NCBI GenBank assembly: GCA_002436025.1
Contig: DIXM01000013.1
Span: forward strand, 124,001-188,000
Length of the DNA: 64,000 nt
Direction of reading: 5' to 3'
Origin: a candidate division Hyd24-12 bacterium UBA6080
Lineage (GTDB): Bacteria; Fermentibacterota; Fermentibacteria; Fermentibacterales; JCC-6
Of the stretch, positions 51,722 to 60,410 are shown piece after piece (the stretch's first letter is position 1; every line of letters starts with the position of its first letter). A model generated the notes under the pieces. It saw nothing but the letters and a program-made list of their open reading frames with translations, did not search any database and was not told where the DNA came from. The translations under genes were made by a program, and so were the position numbers.

Positions 51722-53089
51722 CTACTCCGGTCTTATGATGAGAACCTCGCCTATGCTCAGTGACGAACCGCTTTTATTGTTGAGACTCTGGATCTGCTCC
51801 ACCGGAACTCCGTACCTGTTCGACAGGTCCCACATCGTGTCTCCGGACGCTACGGTGTGTGTTACGCGGCCCCCCCCGGTGACGGTTCCGGGGGATGGGG
51901 TCGAACCCGCTGATGGCGTTCCCCGGAGCATCAATACCTGCCCGGGAAAGATCGTGGCGTTCGCGGCGATATCGTTCCACTGGGCCACCTCCCTGGACGA
52001 GACGCCCACCCCGGCGCCGATCCCTCCAAGAGTGTCGCCGCTCCTGACCGTGTACCTGTAGAAACCCGATGCTTCCGCAGCCCTGGTGTTTACGGGAGGT
52101 CGTTCGCTTTCGGGAAGGCTTACATAGGTTCCGGGGACTGGTTCATCAGCTCCGTTCGCAAGCGAAAGGTCCTGCTGTTCAACCCCCGTGGCCTGGGCGA
52201 TGTTGTCCCAGTCGTCGCCTTCCCTTACGAGATAGAGTGAGGGTTCGACGGCCCACGCGGCCCGAAACGCTTCGGCGGCCTTGTCTGTGGGAACCACCAC
52301 TTCCCAGCCCTCACGCACTCCGGGAACTATCTCCGCAAGGAACCCCCTGTTGAGGTTGGAGAGAACGTCCGGATCGATTCCGGTTTCAGCGGCCAGGACC
52401 CGGAGGTCGAGACCCGGCGGAACGATGATCACGGAAAGCCCCCCGCCCGGCTCCCCGAGCTGGTTGTAAGCTTCAAGGGCGCTGGCGAACCTGGGTACGA
52501 ACGTTGAGGTTTCGCGGGGGAGCCCCAGTTCGGAAAGACCGCCCTGACCGCCGGAAAGCGCACGCTGCATGGCGCCCTCGCCGCAGTTGTATGCCGCAAT
52601 TGCGAGCTGCCAGTCACCGAACATCCCGTGGAGGTAGTCGAGGTACCTGGAAGCGGCACGGGTCGAGGCCACCCAGGAATACCTCTCGTCAACGCGGTCC
52701 GCCATGTGAAGATCGCACGAACGGGCAGTGCCACCCATGAACTGCCACGGACCTGCGGCACCGGCCGTTGAGTAGCTTCCCAGGGAATAGCTGGATTCCA
52801 CCCAGATAAGCGCCGTGAGCTCAACCGGAACGCCCTCGCTTCTGAGAACACGTTCAAGAAGGCCCCGCAGATCAGCGTCGGCCTGGCAGTTCGCCGGGTT
52901 GTACCGGACATCACTGGTCTCAGCGAGCCCCGGGGGGATCCTCACCGGTGAGGGATGGCCTCCGCTCGTGCGGGCAATGAGGGGGATCACAGGGGTCTGG
53001 CGCATCAGGGAGGGGGATGTGCCGGGCTGCTCGGTCCTGATCACGGGCTGCGCCGTTCTTATGCCGGAGCATCCCGTGTTCATTATCAT
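51722..53089 (-). CDS. MltD-like lytic transglycosylase with LysM repeats, start uncertain
   Basis: This exported lytic transglycosylase has an SLT domain (ALIWVESSYSLGSYSTAG, WQFMGGTARSCDL, AIAAYNCGEGAMQRAL) and three C-terminal LysM-like repeats (YLVREGDDWDNIAQATG, YTVRSGDTLGGIG, HTVASGDTMWDLSNRYG). It cleaves and binds peptidoglycan. The in-frame sequence before ATG 53089 (LLLPIQLFFLAAA and upstream RKHR) looks like a lipoprotein signal peptide ending in NTGC, but it contains no ATG, GTG or TTG. Translation may use ATT 53116 or CTG 53110, or the base call may be wrong. Confidence 0.78.
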   Translation of the reverse strand: MIMNTGCSGIRTAQPVIRTEQPGTSPSLMRQTPVIPLIARTSGGHPSPVRIPPGLAETSDVRYNPANCQADADLRGLLERVLRSEGVPVELTALIWVESSYSLGSYSTAGAAGPWQFMGGTARSCDLHMADRVDERYSWVASTRAASRYLDYLHGMFGDWQLAIAAYNCGEGAMQRALSGGQGGLSELGLPRETSTFVPRFASALEAYNQLGEPGGGLSVIIVPPGLDLRVLAAETGIDPDVLSNLNRGFLAEIVPGVREGWEVVVPTDKAAEAFRAAWAVEPSLYLVREGDDWDNIAQATGVEQQDLSLANGADEPVPGTYVSLPESERPPVNTRAAEASGFYRYTVRSGDTLGGIGAGVGVSSREVAQWNDIAANATIFPGQVLMLRGTPSAGSTPSPGTVTGGGRVTHTVASGDTMWDLSNRYGVPVEQIQSLNNKSGSSLSIGEVLIIRPE

Positions 53090-53137
53090 TGCCGCTGCAA
53101 GGAAGAACAGCTGAATTGGAAGAAGGAGGACACACCG

Positions 53138-54091
53138 GTGCTTACGGTGGGAGTTGTGGGAGCCACCGGCCTTGTCGGGTCGAAAATGATAGAGATTCTT
53201 CAGGAGCGGTCCCTTCCTGTAAAAAGGCTTCTCGCCTTTGCTTCCCGTGGCGGTCCGGACAGAACGGTCTCCTTTCACGGCGAATCCATACCCGTTCAAA
53301 TAATAAACCCAGGGGCTCTGGAAAAGGGCACCGTGCTCTTCGGAGCGACCAGTTCGGGGGTGGCCCTTCAATGGGTTCCCCCATGCCTTCTCAGGAAAGT
53401 GGTTATCATAGACAACTCTTCGGCTTTTCGCATGTCTCCCGAAGTGCCCCTCGTGGTTCCCGAGGTCAACCCCCACGCGATACCCGACGAACCGGGCCTC
53501 ATAGCGAACCCCAACTGCTCCACAATTCAGCTTGTCACGGCTCTGGCGCCGCTTGCCCGCCTTTCCCCCATCGAGTGGGTATCGGTCTCGACCTATCAGT
53601 CGGTTTCCGGCGCCGGCGCAAGGGGTGTGGCCGCCCTTGAGGCCGACGAGGAAAGGGCTCCGGCCGTAAACCGGTTTCACCGGAACGTAGTATGCGAGAT
53701 CGGCGAAACCGGGGAGTCGGGCTACACGACCGAAGAAACGAAGCTCGTCAGGGAAACCGTGAAGATCATGGAGATGGATTTTCCCGTCTTCCCCGCAGCT
53801 GCCAGGGTTCCCGTTGGTGTGGGTCACACCGAGAGCGTCACGGTGCGCTTCCGCGACATTGTGTCGAGCGGCGACGCCGGACGGGCACTTCTTGGATCGA
53901 AGGGGATCGGGGTTTCGGCAACGGGTGTTCAGCCCGTGGCCGTCGAGGGCACCGACCCCGTCTGGGTCGGCAGGCTGAGAAACCACCCTTCCGATGCCAG
54001 GGTGCTTCAGTTCTGGGTCACGGCCGACAACGTCAGGAAGGGCGCAGCGCTCAACGCGGTCCAGATCCTCGAGCTGCTTCTGAAACGGTAA
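53138..54091 (+). CDS. asd: Aspartate-semialdehyde dehydrogenase
   Basis: Asd reduces aspartyl phosphate to the semialdehyde on the way to lysine, diaminopimelate, threonine and methionine. The 317 residues show GVVGATGLVG (NADP binding), IANPNCSTIQ with the catalytic Cys, YQSVSGAGARG and GVGHTESVTVRF with His. GTG 53138 follows AAGGAGG. It is divergent from the transglycosylase gene and ends in a strong terminator. Confidence 0.92.
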   Translation: MLTVGVVGATGLVGSKMIEILQERSLPVKRLLAFASRGGPDRTVSFHGESIPVQIINPGALEKGTVLFGATSSGVALQWVPPCLLRKVVIIDNSSAFRMSPEVPLVVPEVNPHAIPDEPGLIANPNCSTIQLVTALAPLARLSPIEWVSVSTYQSVSGAGARGVAALEADEERAPAVNRFHRNVVCEIGETGESGYTTEETKLVRETVKIMEMDFPVFPAAARVPVGVGHTESVTVRFRDIVSSGDAGRALLGSKGIGVSATGVQPVAVEGTDPVWVGRLRNHPSDARVLQFWVTADNVRKGAALNAVQILELLLKR

Positions 54092-54115
54092 AGGGCGGCC
54101 CGGTGGGCCGCCCTT
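54091..54115. terminator. Bidirectional terminator
   Basis: A perfect 11-base-pair stem (54091-54101 with 54105-54115) and a 3-base loop lie between convergent asd and the zinc-ribbon gene, with short T-runs on both strands. Confidence 0.85.
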
Positions 54116-54134
54116 TGACGTACCTTCGAATCAT

Positions 54135-54836
54135 CTAAAGGTCAAGTTCGTCGTCGTCGATGAGGTCGAAATCGTCGGCGAACTCGTCGTCTTCAGCGCC
54201 CAGAGCTGCCCCGCACTCTTCGCAGAAGGGGTTCTGCGCCGGGTTGGGGTGACCGCAGGAGGGGCACTTGACGCCATCGGCGGTCGCAGGTTCTTCCAGT
54301 TCCTCGTCGTCCTCGAGGTCGAGTTCGTCAATGGAATCTGTGGGTTCCTCGGTGGCGGCTTTGGATGATGCTCCGGCGGCAGCGGCGGCACGGCCGGCTG
54401 TGGCATCGTCCACATCGCGAAGGACCTTCCGGAGTTCGCCGAGTTCGGAGCGGAGAAGGTCAAGCTCGTTCGCGGTCTTGTTGCGTTCGTTCTTTACGAT
54501 GTCCAGTTTCTTCTGGAAATCGGGATCGTTCTCATCGTGCTCACGAAGCCTGGCACGAATCTGAAGCTCGTCTACAGCGTCGGACTGTTCCTGGTGGCTC
54601 TTCTCGAGCTTGTCGATCTTGGAGGAGAGTTCGTCGACCTTGGATACAAGGGCGCCCTTCTCCTCGCCTATGCTCCCCAGAACGGTATCCAGCTGGGCTT
54701 CATAGTCCTTTTTGATACGAACATAGACACGGCTGTTCGTTTCGTCTTTCAGAGAGTCGAGGTTGGAAAGACGATCCACCAACTCCAGGCGCTGATCCAG
54801 CAGCTTCTGGATTCTTGCTTCAAGCACTTCGGCCAT
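54135..54836 (-). CDS. Coiled-coil protein with C-terminal zinc ribbon
   Basis: This 233-residue protein is highly charged. Residues about 1-140 form a long coiled coil (EARIQKLLDQRLELVDRLS and onward), followed by an Ala-rich linker, an acidic segment, a four-Cys zinc ribbon (CPSCGHPNPAQNPFCEEC) and an acidic tail. It is cytoplasmic, with no signal peptide. The architecture is common in FCB-type genomes, and function is unknown. A good ATAAGGAGGG site precedes the ATG. Confidence 0.7.
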   Translation of the reverse strand: MAEVLEARIQKLLDQRLELVDRLSNLDSLKDETNSRVYVRIKKDYEAQLDTVLGSIGEEKGALVSKVDELSSKIDKLEKSHQEQSDAVDELQIRARLREHDENDPDFQKKLDIVKNERNKTANELDLLRSELGELRKVLRDVDDATAGRAAAAAGASSKAATEEPTDSIDELDLEDDEELEEPATADGVKCPSCGHPNPAQNPFCEECGAALGAEDDEFADDFDLIDDDELDL

Positions 54837-54907
54837 TTTCCCTCCTTATAGAGAGCACGAACAATCGGGCGGACAAAAGCAAAACCGCAATCAAAGATAA
54901 TTGTCTG

Positions 54908-55903
54908 TCAATCCCGGGGCAATGTCAAGGCGACGACAACGGGAGTCATGGCCGCCATTGGATCCCACCCCCTTTTCAACCTGAAGTCAGCTTCACTGAA
55001 TGCGTCGGCGATGGGCGCGTACTCCCTTCCCCTCCAGTGTGCGGATGCCGAGATCACCCACCTGGCCCTGTAGGGGCTGATGCCCAGGGCGGAGATCATG
55101 GCCTGCTCGGTCCTTCCCCTGGAAAGCAGTGATGCGGCCATGGCCGCCAGAGCCCACTGGGAATGGATGAGGGCGAGCAGCCGTATGGGTTCCTCACCCG
55201 AGGCCAGAAGAAGCGAGATCTTTTCAAGAGCTTTCCTGCCGTCGCCCATCACCGCATCCTGCGACATGTCCAGCGCATTGCACTCGGGGAGCCCCCCCGA
55301 CAGGGCGACGATCATGTTCTGGTTGACCACCGTGGCGGACCCGTACCGGATCGAGGCTGTCTCCAGAATGCTCCAGAGGTTTGAAAGCCTTCCGTACGAA
55401 AGGGCTTCGGCGGTTTCAGAGGCCTGCCGGTCAAGCTTGAGCCCCAGCTCCCCGCACAGCCTTTTAGTCCAGGGCCACATTTTTCCCGCGAAGGGTTCCC
55501 AGCAGGCAAAGGCAACGGCAGTGGCGCCGAGTTTCTTGAGAAAGACGGTGTTGAGGCTGGTCCGCTCCGTCAGGAAAAGGAAAAGGTGGTCCGATCCCGC
55601 GGCGGACACGGCATCGAGGGTCTCGGGCTGGGCTTTTGCCGGTATTGCGTCAACGTTCCGCACCAGGATGAACCTGCCGCTGCTGAAAAGCGAACCTTCA
55701 CTGGCCAGCCTGTGAATGTCTCCGGGCTGGACCTCTTCGCCGGGGATCCTGGCGGTTTCGAGACCAAGTGCCCTTGCCCTGGCTTCCAGTAAAGTCTCAA
55801 GTCTCAGTGCCTGAAAGGGCTCCTCCCCCGAAACGAGGAACACACCCCCGGGGCTGGCACCCTCCGCAAGTTCAACCGCCTTGTCGAAATCCTTCACAAG
55901 CAT
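54908..55903 (-). CDS. holA: DNA polymerase III delta subunit
   Basis: HolA is the clamp-loader subunit that opens the sliding clamp. The 331 residues have the family start VFLVSGEEPFQALRLETLL, RFILVRNVDAIPAK, and the C-terminal LIHSQWALAAMAASLL-type collar domain. The length is usual. The ATG lies after GAAGGATTTGCC. It is divergent from the PpiD-like gene, whose start is 86 bases away. Confidence 0.85.
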   Translation of the reverse strand: MLVKDFDKAVELAEGASPGGVFLVSGEEPFQALRLETLLEARARALGLETARIPGEEVQPGDIHRLASEGSLFSSGRFILVRNVDAIPAKAQPETLDAVSAAGSDHLFLFLTERTSLNTVFLKKLGATAVAFACWEPFAGKMWPWTKRLCGELGLKLDRQASETAEALSYGRLSNLWSILETASIRYGSATVVNQNMIVALSGGLPECNALDMSQDAVMGDGRKALEKISLLLASGEEPIRLLALIHSQWALAAMAASLLSRGRTEQAMISALGISPYRARWVISASAHWRGREYAPIADAFSEADFRLKRGWDPMAAMTPVVVALTLPRD

Positions 55904-55988
55904 GGCAAATCCTTCAGGGCTTTACGGAAGACGGGTTTCAGGTGTATTTTCCCGGCCAGTCACGCACACACATCGAAGGGTTGATAAC

Positions 55989-57830
55989 ATGCTTTCCTGG
56001 TTTCGGGATAACGCGAAGATATTCCTTGTAGTCGTCATTGTCATCTTTGTCGTAATGATTTTCGTTGACTGGGGCTCCGGCCGTAACCGGGCCGCCGACG
56101 CCGACCGGATGATCATAGGCTCCGTGAACGGCGAAAACGTTCTCCCGGGAGCGTACGACGCTGCCCGCAACGAGGTCTACGCCTCCCTGAAAACACAGAT
56201 GGAACAGTCGGGCAACCCCGACCCCGAGAACGAACTGATGATCCTCTACAGCGAGATCAACGACGCAGCTTTTGACCTTGTCGTTGAAAGGACGATTCAG
56301 CGCGAATTCATCGAAAGACTGGGCTGGAAACCCATCGAGATCGGACTTGGCGAGCCACTGGTAAGGGCGCAGATAAGGCTCGCGGGAATCCCCGATCCCG
56401 ACACCTATTTCGAGCAGTTCAAGAACGACCCCAACTACGGCGCGGCATCGTACCAGCTCCTGGTCCAGGCCGAGCGCAGCCGTTTCGACTCCGCGATGAA
56501 CCTGTTCAGGATGAACTCCCGTGCCGAAGCCGTCTTCATGGCGCTCGATGCGTATACCCAGGTTCAGGCCAGGTATATCCCCTTCAGGGCCACCCCTCCC
56601 CTCCCCGACAACGATCAGCTCACGGCCTTCTACAACGACAACCAGGAGCTTTTTTCACTCCCTCCCAGCGCTGTTCTTCGGTACGCGACCATACTCATTC
56701 CCCCCACCCCCGAAGACGATGCCTATTCCCTGAACCTCCTCGATTCACTTGCCATGGCCGGTGGCGGCGCCCCCGACACGCTCAGTCTCACCAGGCGCCA
56801 GATGCTCGAGAGTCTCCAGTGGAACCTCGACCTGACACCTGGAAACCTGTCGGCGCCATTCATCGGGCGGTCCCTTCAGAACCCCCAGAGCGACATTTCC
56901 TCGTGCCACTCCGTTGAGCTGCTTCAGCTTTCACCGGGTGCTGACACCACCGGCATGGAGGACACTCTGCTAATAGTTCACTGGGAGATCCCGGCCTATC
57001 CCAGCCGCGAGACCATCAGGACCACTTTGTGGCGGATCCAGGACCTCCGCGAAAGCCTGCTTCAGTCCAGCAACCCCTTCGTGGCGGAAGACCTTCCCAT
57101 AATCGACTGGGGTGAGATGGAGATCACCGAAGACACGCCGCTTACGCAGGGCCTCAGCCGCGCCGTGGTATCCTTTGCCCTCGACACTGTCTGGACCGAC
57201 TCGCTCGGCCCGGTCTTCTACAGCCCCAGCTACAACGGAAGCTACCCGGCCCTCACTGTCGTCCGGAAGCTTTCCCAGAACACGGGCGGCCTGCTCACGC
57301 TGCAGGAAGCCCTTGACAGCGGCCGGCTCCTTGTCGAAGCCTACACCAGCCTCCAGACCACCGAGGCTTTTGATCAGGCCAGCCAGGCTCTTTCCAGGTG
57401 CCGATCCACGGGCGAAGACCTTGCCATGCTGGCAGAGTCTGACTCTCTGGAGCTTTACACAACGCCGCCTTTTGCGCCCATGTCCGTCAGGCAATGGTCG
57501 GGTTCGGACGAAGCCGCCTACCGTGGTCTTCTGGGCTGCGCCGAGTTCGCCAACGTTGCGGCTCTCGCGCCCGAGTTCTCGGTCACAGGTCCCTTCAGCA
57601 ACAGCGGTGTCGTCTACCTTGCAGAGATCACAGGAAGAACGGTGCCAAGCCTCGATGCCGATCCCGGCATGCTGGCCTCGGTTTACCTTTCGCTGGAACA
57701 GGGCCGCAGCCAGGAGTACAACCAGTCTTTCCTGGGTATGCTCCGGAACGCTGCCGATATCGAGGACCTGCGTGACCGGTTCTACGCAACCGTTGACTCA
57801 CTGCGGGCTTCCGAGAGCGACACCCTCTAG
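55989..57830 (+). CDS. Membrane-anchored PpiD/SurA-like folding factor
   Basis: This 613-residue protein starts with an N-terminal membrane anchor (FLVVVIVIFVVMIFVDW). A SurA_N-type helical domain follows (SVNGENVLPGAYDAARNEV, AAFDLVVERTIQREFIERLGW), then beta-rich and parvulin-like parts. It is probably a periplasmic chaperone tethered to the inner membrane that helps outer-membrane protein folding. I start at ATG 55989 behind GAAGGG, because the upstream in-frame extension reads antisense to holA. Confidence 0.78.
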   Translation: MLSWFRDNAKIFLVVVIVIFVVMIFVDWGSGRNRAADADRMIIGSVNGENVLPGAYDAARNEVYASLKTQMEQSGNPDPENELMILYSEINDAAFDLVVERTIQREFIERLGWKPIEIGLGEPLVRAQIRLAGIPDPDTYFEQFKNDPNYGAASYQLLVQAERSRFDSAMNLFRMNSRAEAVFMALDAYTQVQARYIPFRATPPLPDNDQLTAFYNDNQELFSLPPSAVLRYATILIPPTPEDDAYSLNLLDSLAMAGGGAPDTLSLTRRQMLESLQWNLDLTPGNLSAPFIGRSLQNPQSDISSCHSVELLQLSPGADTTGMEDTLLIVHWEIPAYPSRETIRTTLWRIQDLRESLLQSSNPFVAEDLPIIDWGEMEITEDTPLTQGLSRAVVSFALDTVWTDSLGPVFYSPSYNGSYPALTVVRKLSQNTGGLLTLQEALDSGRLLVEAYTSLQTTEAFDQASQALSRCRSTGEDLAMLAESDSLELYTTPPFAPMSVRQWSGSDEAAYRGLLGCAEFANVAALAPEFSVTGPFSNSGVVYLAEITGRTVPSLDADPGMLASVYLSLEQGRSQEYNQSFLGMLRNAADIEDLRDRFYATVDSLRASESDTL

Positions 57831-57838
57831 CGCCCGCG

Positions 57839-58783
57839 TCAGTCCGTTCGATCCGTACCGGTCCTGCTTCGCGCAAGCAGCCGCAGGAAGTAGGGCCCGC
57901 CGATAAGGGCGGTGATGATCCCGATGGGAAGTTCACCGGGACTCACCGCCACGCGGCACAGAATATCCGACCAGACAAGCAGGACCGCCCCTCCCAGGGC
58001 TGAAAGGGGTACGAGCTTCCTGCAGTCCCCCCCGGCGATCCTTCTGAGTATGTGGGGCACCACCAGCCCCACGAAACCAACGGGACCAACGGCGCCAACC
58101 GTCCCCCCCGCGAGAACGGCGGAGGCTGTGAGCATGATCGCCCTCTCGCGTCTCGTGTTGACACCCCTTGTTTCGGCAAGCTCTTCGCCAGCAAGCATTT
58201 GATTAAGATTGCCCGTGCGGGTGAGAACAAGCAGTATCCCCAGGACGGAGAATGGAAGGATGAAGAAGACCCGGGAGTAGCCGGCGGCGGCCAGGTCCCC
58301 CATCATCCAGCGTACGATCTCCATGAGCCTCGATGCCGGGCTCAGGTATTCCATCAGGAGAAGCAGTGAAGCGCCAAGCACGTTCACGGTCACACCGGCC
58401 AGGATGAGCGTCGAGCCGTCGCTTCTCCCCCTGCCTGCCAGTGAGGCAACCAGCGCCGTTGCCACAAGCGCTCCCGCTGTTCCCGCGAGCCCTGCCCAGT
58501 AACCCGAAACACCCGCTCCAAAAAGGATCACGGCGCCCGCCGTGACTCCCGCCCCGGCACTGACGCCCAGTGTGTAGGGCGTTGCCAGAACGTTCCTCAG
58601 TACCGACTGCAGAACAGCGCCGGCCACCGCCAGGCTCGCCCCGGCGAGCACGGCGAGTGCGGTCCGGGAGAGGCGAAGGGAAAGCACGACGCTGAGGGGG
58701 GCATCGGGCCCCATGGGGCCGGTCACGGCGGACACCGCCACACCCAGCAGGAGCAGAAGGATCAGCCGGCGCAGTACGTTCAC
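57839..58783 (-). CDS. FecCD/BtuC-type ABC importer permease
   Basis: This 314-residue integral membrane protein is of the FecCD family, with about nine hydrophobic helices and the coupling segment TRGVNTRRERAIMLTASAVLAGG, and GPVGFVGLVVPHILR. It transports siderophore, haem or cobalamin. The GTG start overlaps the ATPase stop (GTGA). No metal riboswitch was seen. Confidence 0.9.
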   Translation of the reverse strand: MNVLRRLILLLLLGVAVSAVTGPMGPDAPLSVVLSLRLSRTALAVLAGASLAVAGAVLQSVLRNVLATPYTLGVSAGAGVTAGAVILFGAGVSGYWAGLAGTAGALVATALVASLAGRGRSDGSTLILAGVTVNVLGASLLLLMEYLSPASRLMEIVRWMMGDLAAAGYSRVFFILPFSVLGILLVLTRTGNLNQMLAGEELAETRGVNTRRERAIMLTASAVLAGGTVGAVGPVGFVGLVVPHILRRIAGGDCRKLVPLSALGGAVLLVWSDILCRVAVSPGELPIGIITALIGGPYFLRLLARSRTGTDRTD

Positions 58784-59565
58784 CGCGGCCTCCCGGCAGT
58801 CACGAGCCAGCCGCCGGTGTCGCCGTCATGCGTTACGGAAAGGGAGATGCCGTAGACCCTGCTCATCAGTTCGGGAGAGAAGACCTCACCGGGAGTTCCT
58901 GATCCGAGGCACCTTCCGCCGCTGAGAAGCAGGGCGCCGTGGAAGTGCTCTCCCGACATGCTCAGCCTGTGGGTCGAGGCGAAAACCGAGACACCTTCCC
59001 GGGAAAGCCCTTCAAGGATGTCCCACAGCATTACCGTGTGTCTGTAGTCGAGCCCGCTTCCCGGCTCGTCGAGAAGGAGTACCAGGGGTTTCTGTGCCAG
59101 CACCGAGGCGAGGAACACCATCCTTCGTTCCCCCCCGGAGAGGTTGGATACAAGCCTGTCCGCCAGATGCAGTATCTCGCACTGCTCCATGACTTTCCGG
59201 GAAACCTCCCTGTCCTTCGCCGAGTCGGTGGACCAGGGCGACCTGAAGGGGTGCCTGCCGAGAAGGACGGTTTCCCTTACGGTCATGCCCTGGGGGACAG
59301 GCGGCTCCTGTGGAAGGTATCCCACCAGGGTGGCCCGTTCCAGTCCTGAAAGCTTTTTCATGGGCACGCCATCCATCAGGATATTGCCGCTGCTCCACAG
59401 CCACGGAAAACCCATTATTCCCTTGAGAAGGGTGCTTTTCCCGGCGCCGTTCGGACCCAGAAGGCCCCATATCTCCCCGGGTCGCAGGGTGAAATCAATG
59501 CCGGACACCGCGGCATCACGTCCGAGGTATCCTGCGGAAAAACCGGTCAGTGAAAGTTCAGGCAA
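58780..59565 (-). CDS. ABC importer ATP-binding protein
   Basis: This 261-residue ATPase has Walker A LLGPNGAGKST, signature LSGGERRMVFLASVL and Walker B VLLLDEPGSGLD, typical of the FecE/BtuD type. It energises the FecCD-type permease. The start overlaps the end of the binding protein gene by 19 bases. Confidence 0.9.
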   Translation of the reverse strand: MPELSLTGFSAGYLGRDAAVSGIDFTLRPGEIWGLLGPNGAGKSTLLKGIMGFPWLWSSGNILMDGVPMKKLSGLERATLVGYLPQEPPVPQGMTVRETVLLGRHPFRSPWSTDSAKDREVSRKVMEQCEILHLADRLVSNLSGGERRMVFLASVLAQKPLVLLLDEPGSGLDYRHTVMLWDILEGLSREGVSVFASTHRLSMSGEHFHGALLLSGGRCLGSGTPGEVFSPELMSRVYGISLSVTHDGDTGGWLVTAGRPR

Positions 59566-60410
59566 GCGGACAACCCTTCAGCGATCTCGGGGAGCCTTGC
59601 CCCGGGGATCAGCATGAAATCGCCCCCGAGTACGAACACCCTCTCCCCCGGGAACCCCCGGACCTCCCAGAATTCCCTCTGAGCCTCCAGAAGCCCGGTG
59701 GTATCGGTCTCGTCGGGAGCCAGGAAGATAAGCGCGTCGGGAGCCAACCGCAGTATGCCCTCAACGGAAACATCCGGGTAGGTTCCCGTTGAGGGGGCGG
59801 CCAGCGAGCATCCGATCCCAAGCAGAAGATCCTCGTAGAATGTGCCGGCCCCCGCAAGGGTGAACCTTCCGTCAGCACTGTGGTAAACGACCAGGGAAGC
59901 GGTTCCGCCTTCCTCCACCCTGTTTTCAAGAAAGACCCGCTCAAGCCTCTCCCGGAATGGGTCGAAGGAGGCTTCGGGGTACAGGGCTTCAAGGCTCCCG
60001 CACGAGGCCATGACATCGTCCAGTGTGTCGAAGCTGTAGTGATGGTATGGGATGCCCAGGTTCCGGGCCAGTTCCGCAAGCCTTGGGCTGTTGCCAACCG
60101 AATGGATGCTCGTGGCGGAAAGTGAAGCAACGGCCTCGGGGGAGGGATCGAGATACCCGCCAATCCGGGGAAGGCCGTCGGCTTCTGAAGGCCAGCGCGT
60201 GTAGTCGTCCACCGCGACCACCCTGTCCAGTATCCCACCCTCGTGAAAAAGCTCAACGAGTGATGGGCCGATAACCACAGCCCTGCCGTCACCCGCGGGA
60301 ACCCCGGCGCCCCCCTCAGGGGAGCAGGCCGGGATCAGGACCGCAAGGAGAACCGGGATCACTTTCCGAATCGGGATAAAGATAGTCCCTGAGCTTCCCG
60401 AGCGCGTCAT
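59547..60410 (-). CDS. Periplasmic binding protein of the importer, lipoprotein
   Basis: This 287-residue lipoprotein has an n-region with RK and the lipobox VLIPACSP, then a binding domain of the BtuF/FepB type (AVVIGPSLVELFHEGG, PDALIFLAP). It captures the iron or cobalamin ligand for the two genes that follow. ATG 60410 lies inside the 3' end of the sigma-factor gene, with a weak ribosome site; a GTG at 60362 would lack the RK residues. Confidence 0.82.
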   Translation of the reverse strand: MTRSGSSGTIFIPIRKVIPVLLAVLIPACSPEGGAGVPAGDGRAVVIGPSLVELFHEGGILDRVVAVDDYTRWPSEADGLPRIGGYLDPSPEAVASLSATSIHSVGNSPRLAELARNLGIPYHHYSFDTLDDVMASCGSLEALYPEASFDPFRERLERVFLENRVEEGGTASLVVYHSADGRFTLAGAGTFYEDLLLGIGCSLAAPSTGTYPDVSVEGILRLAPDALIFLAPDETDTTGLLEAQREFWEVRGFPGERVFVLGGDFMLIPGARLPEIAEGLSACLNFH

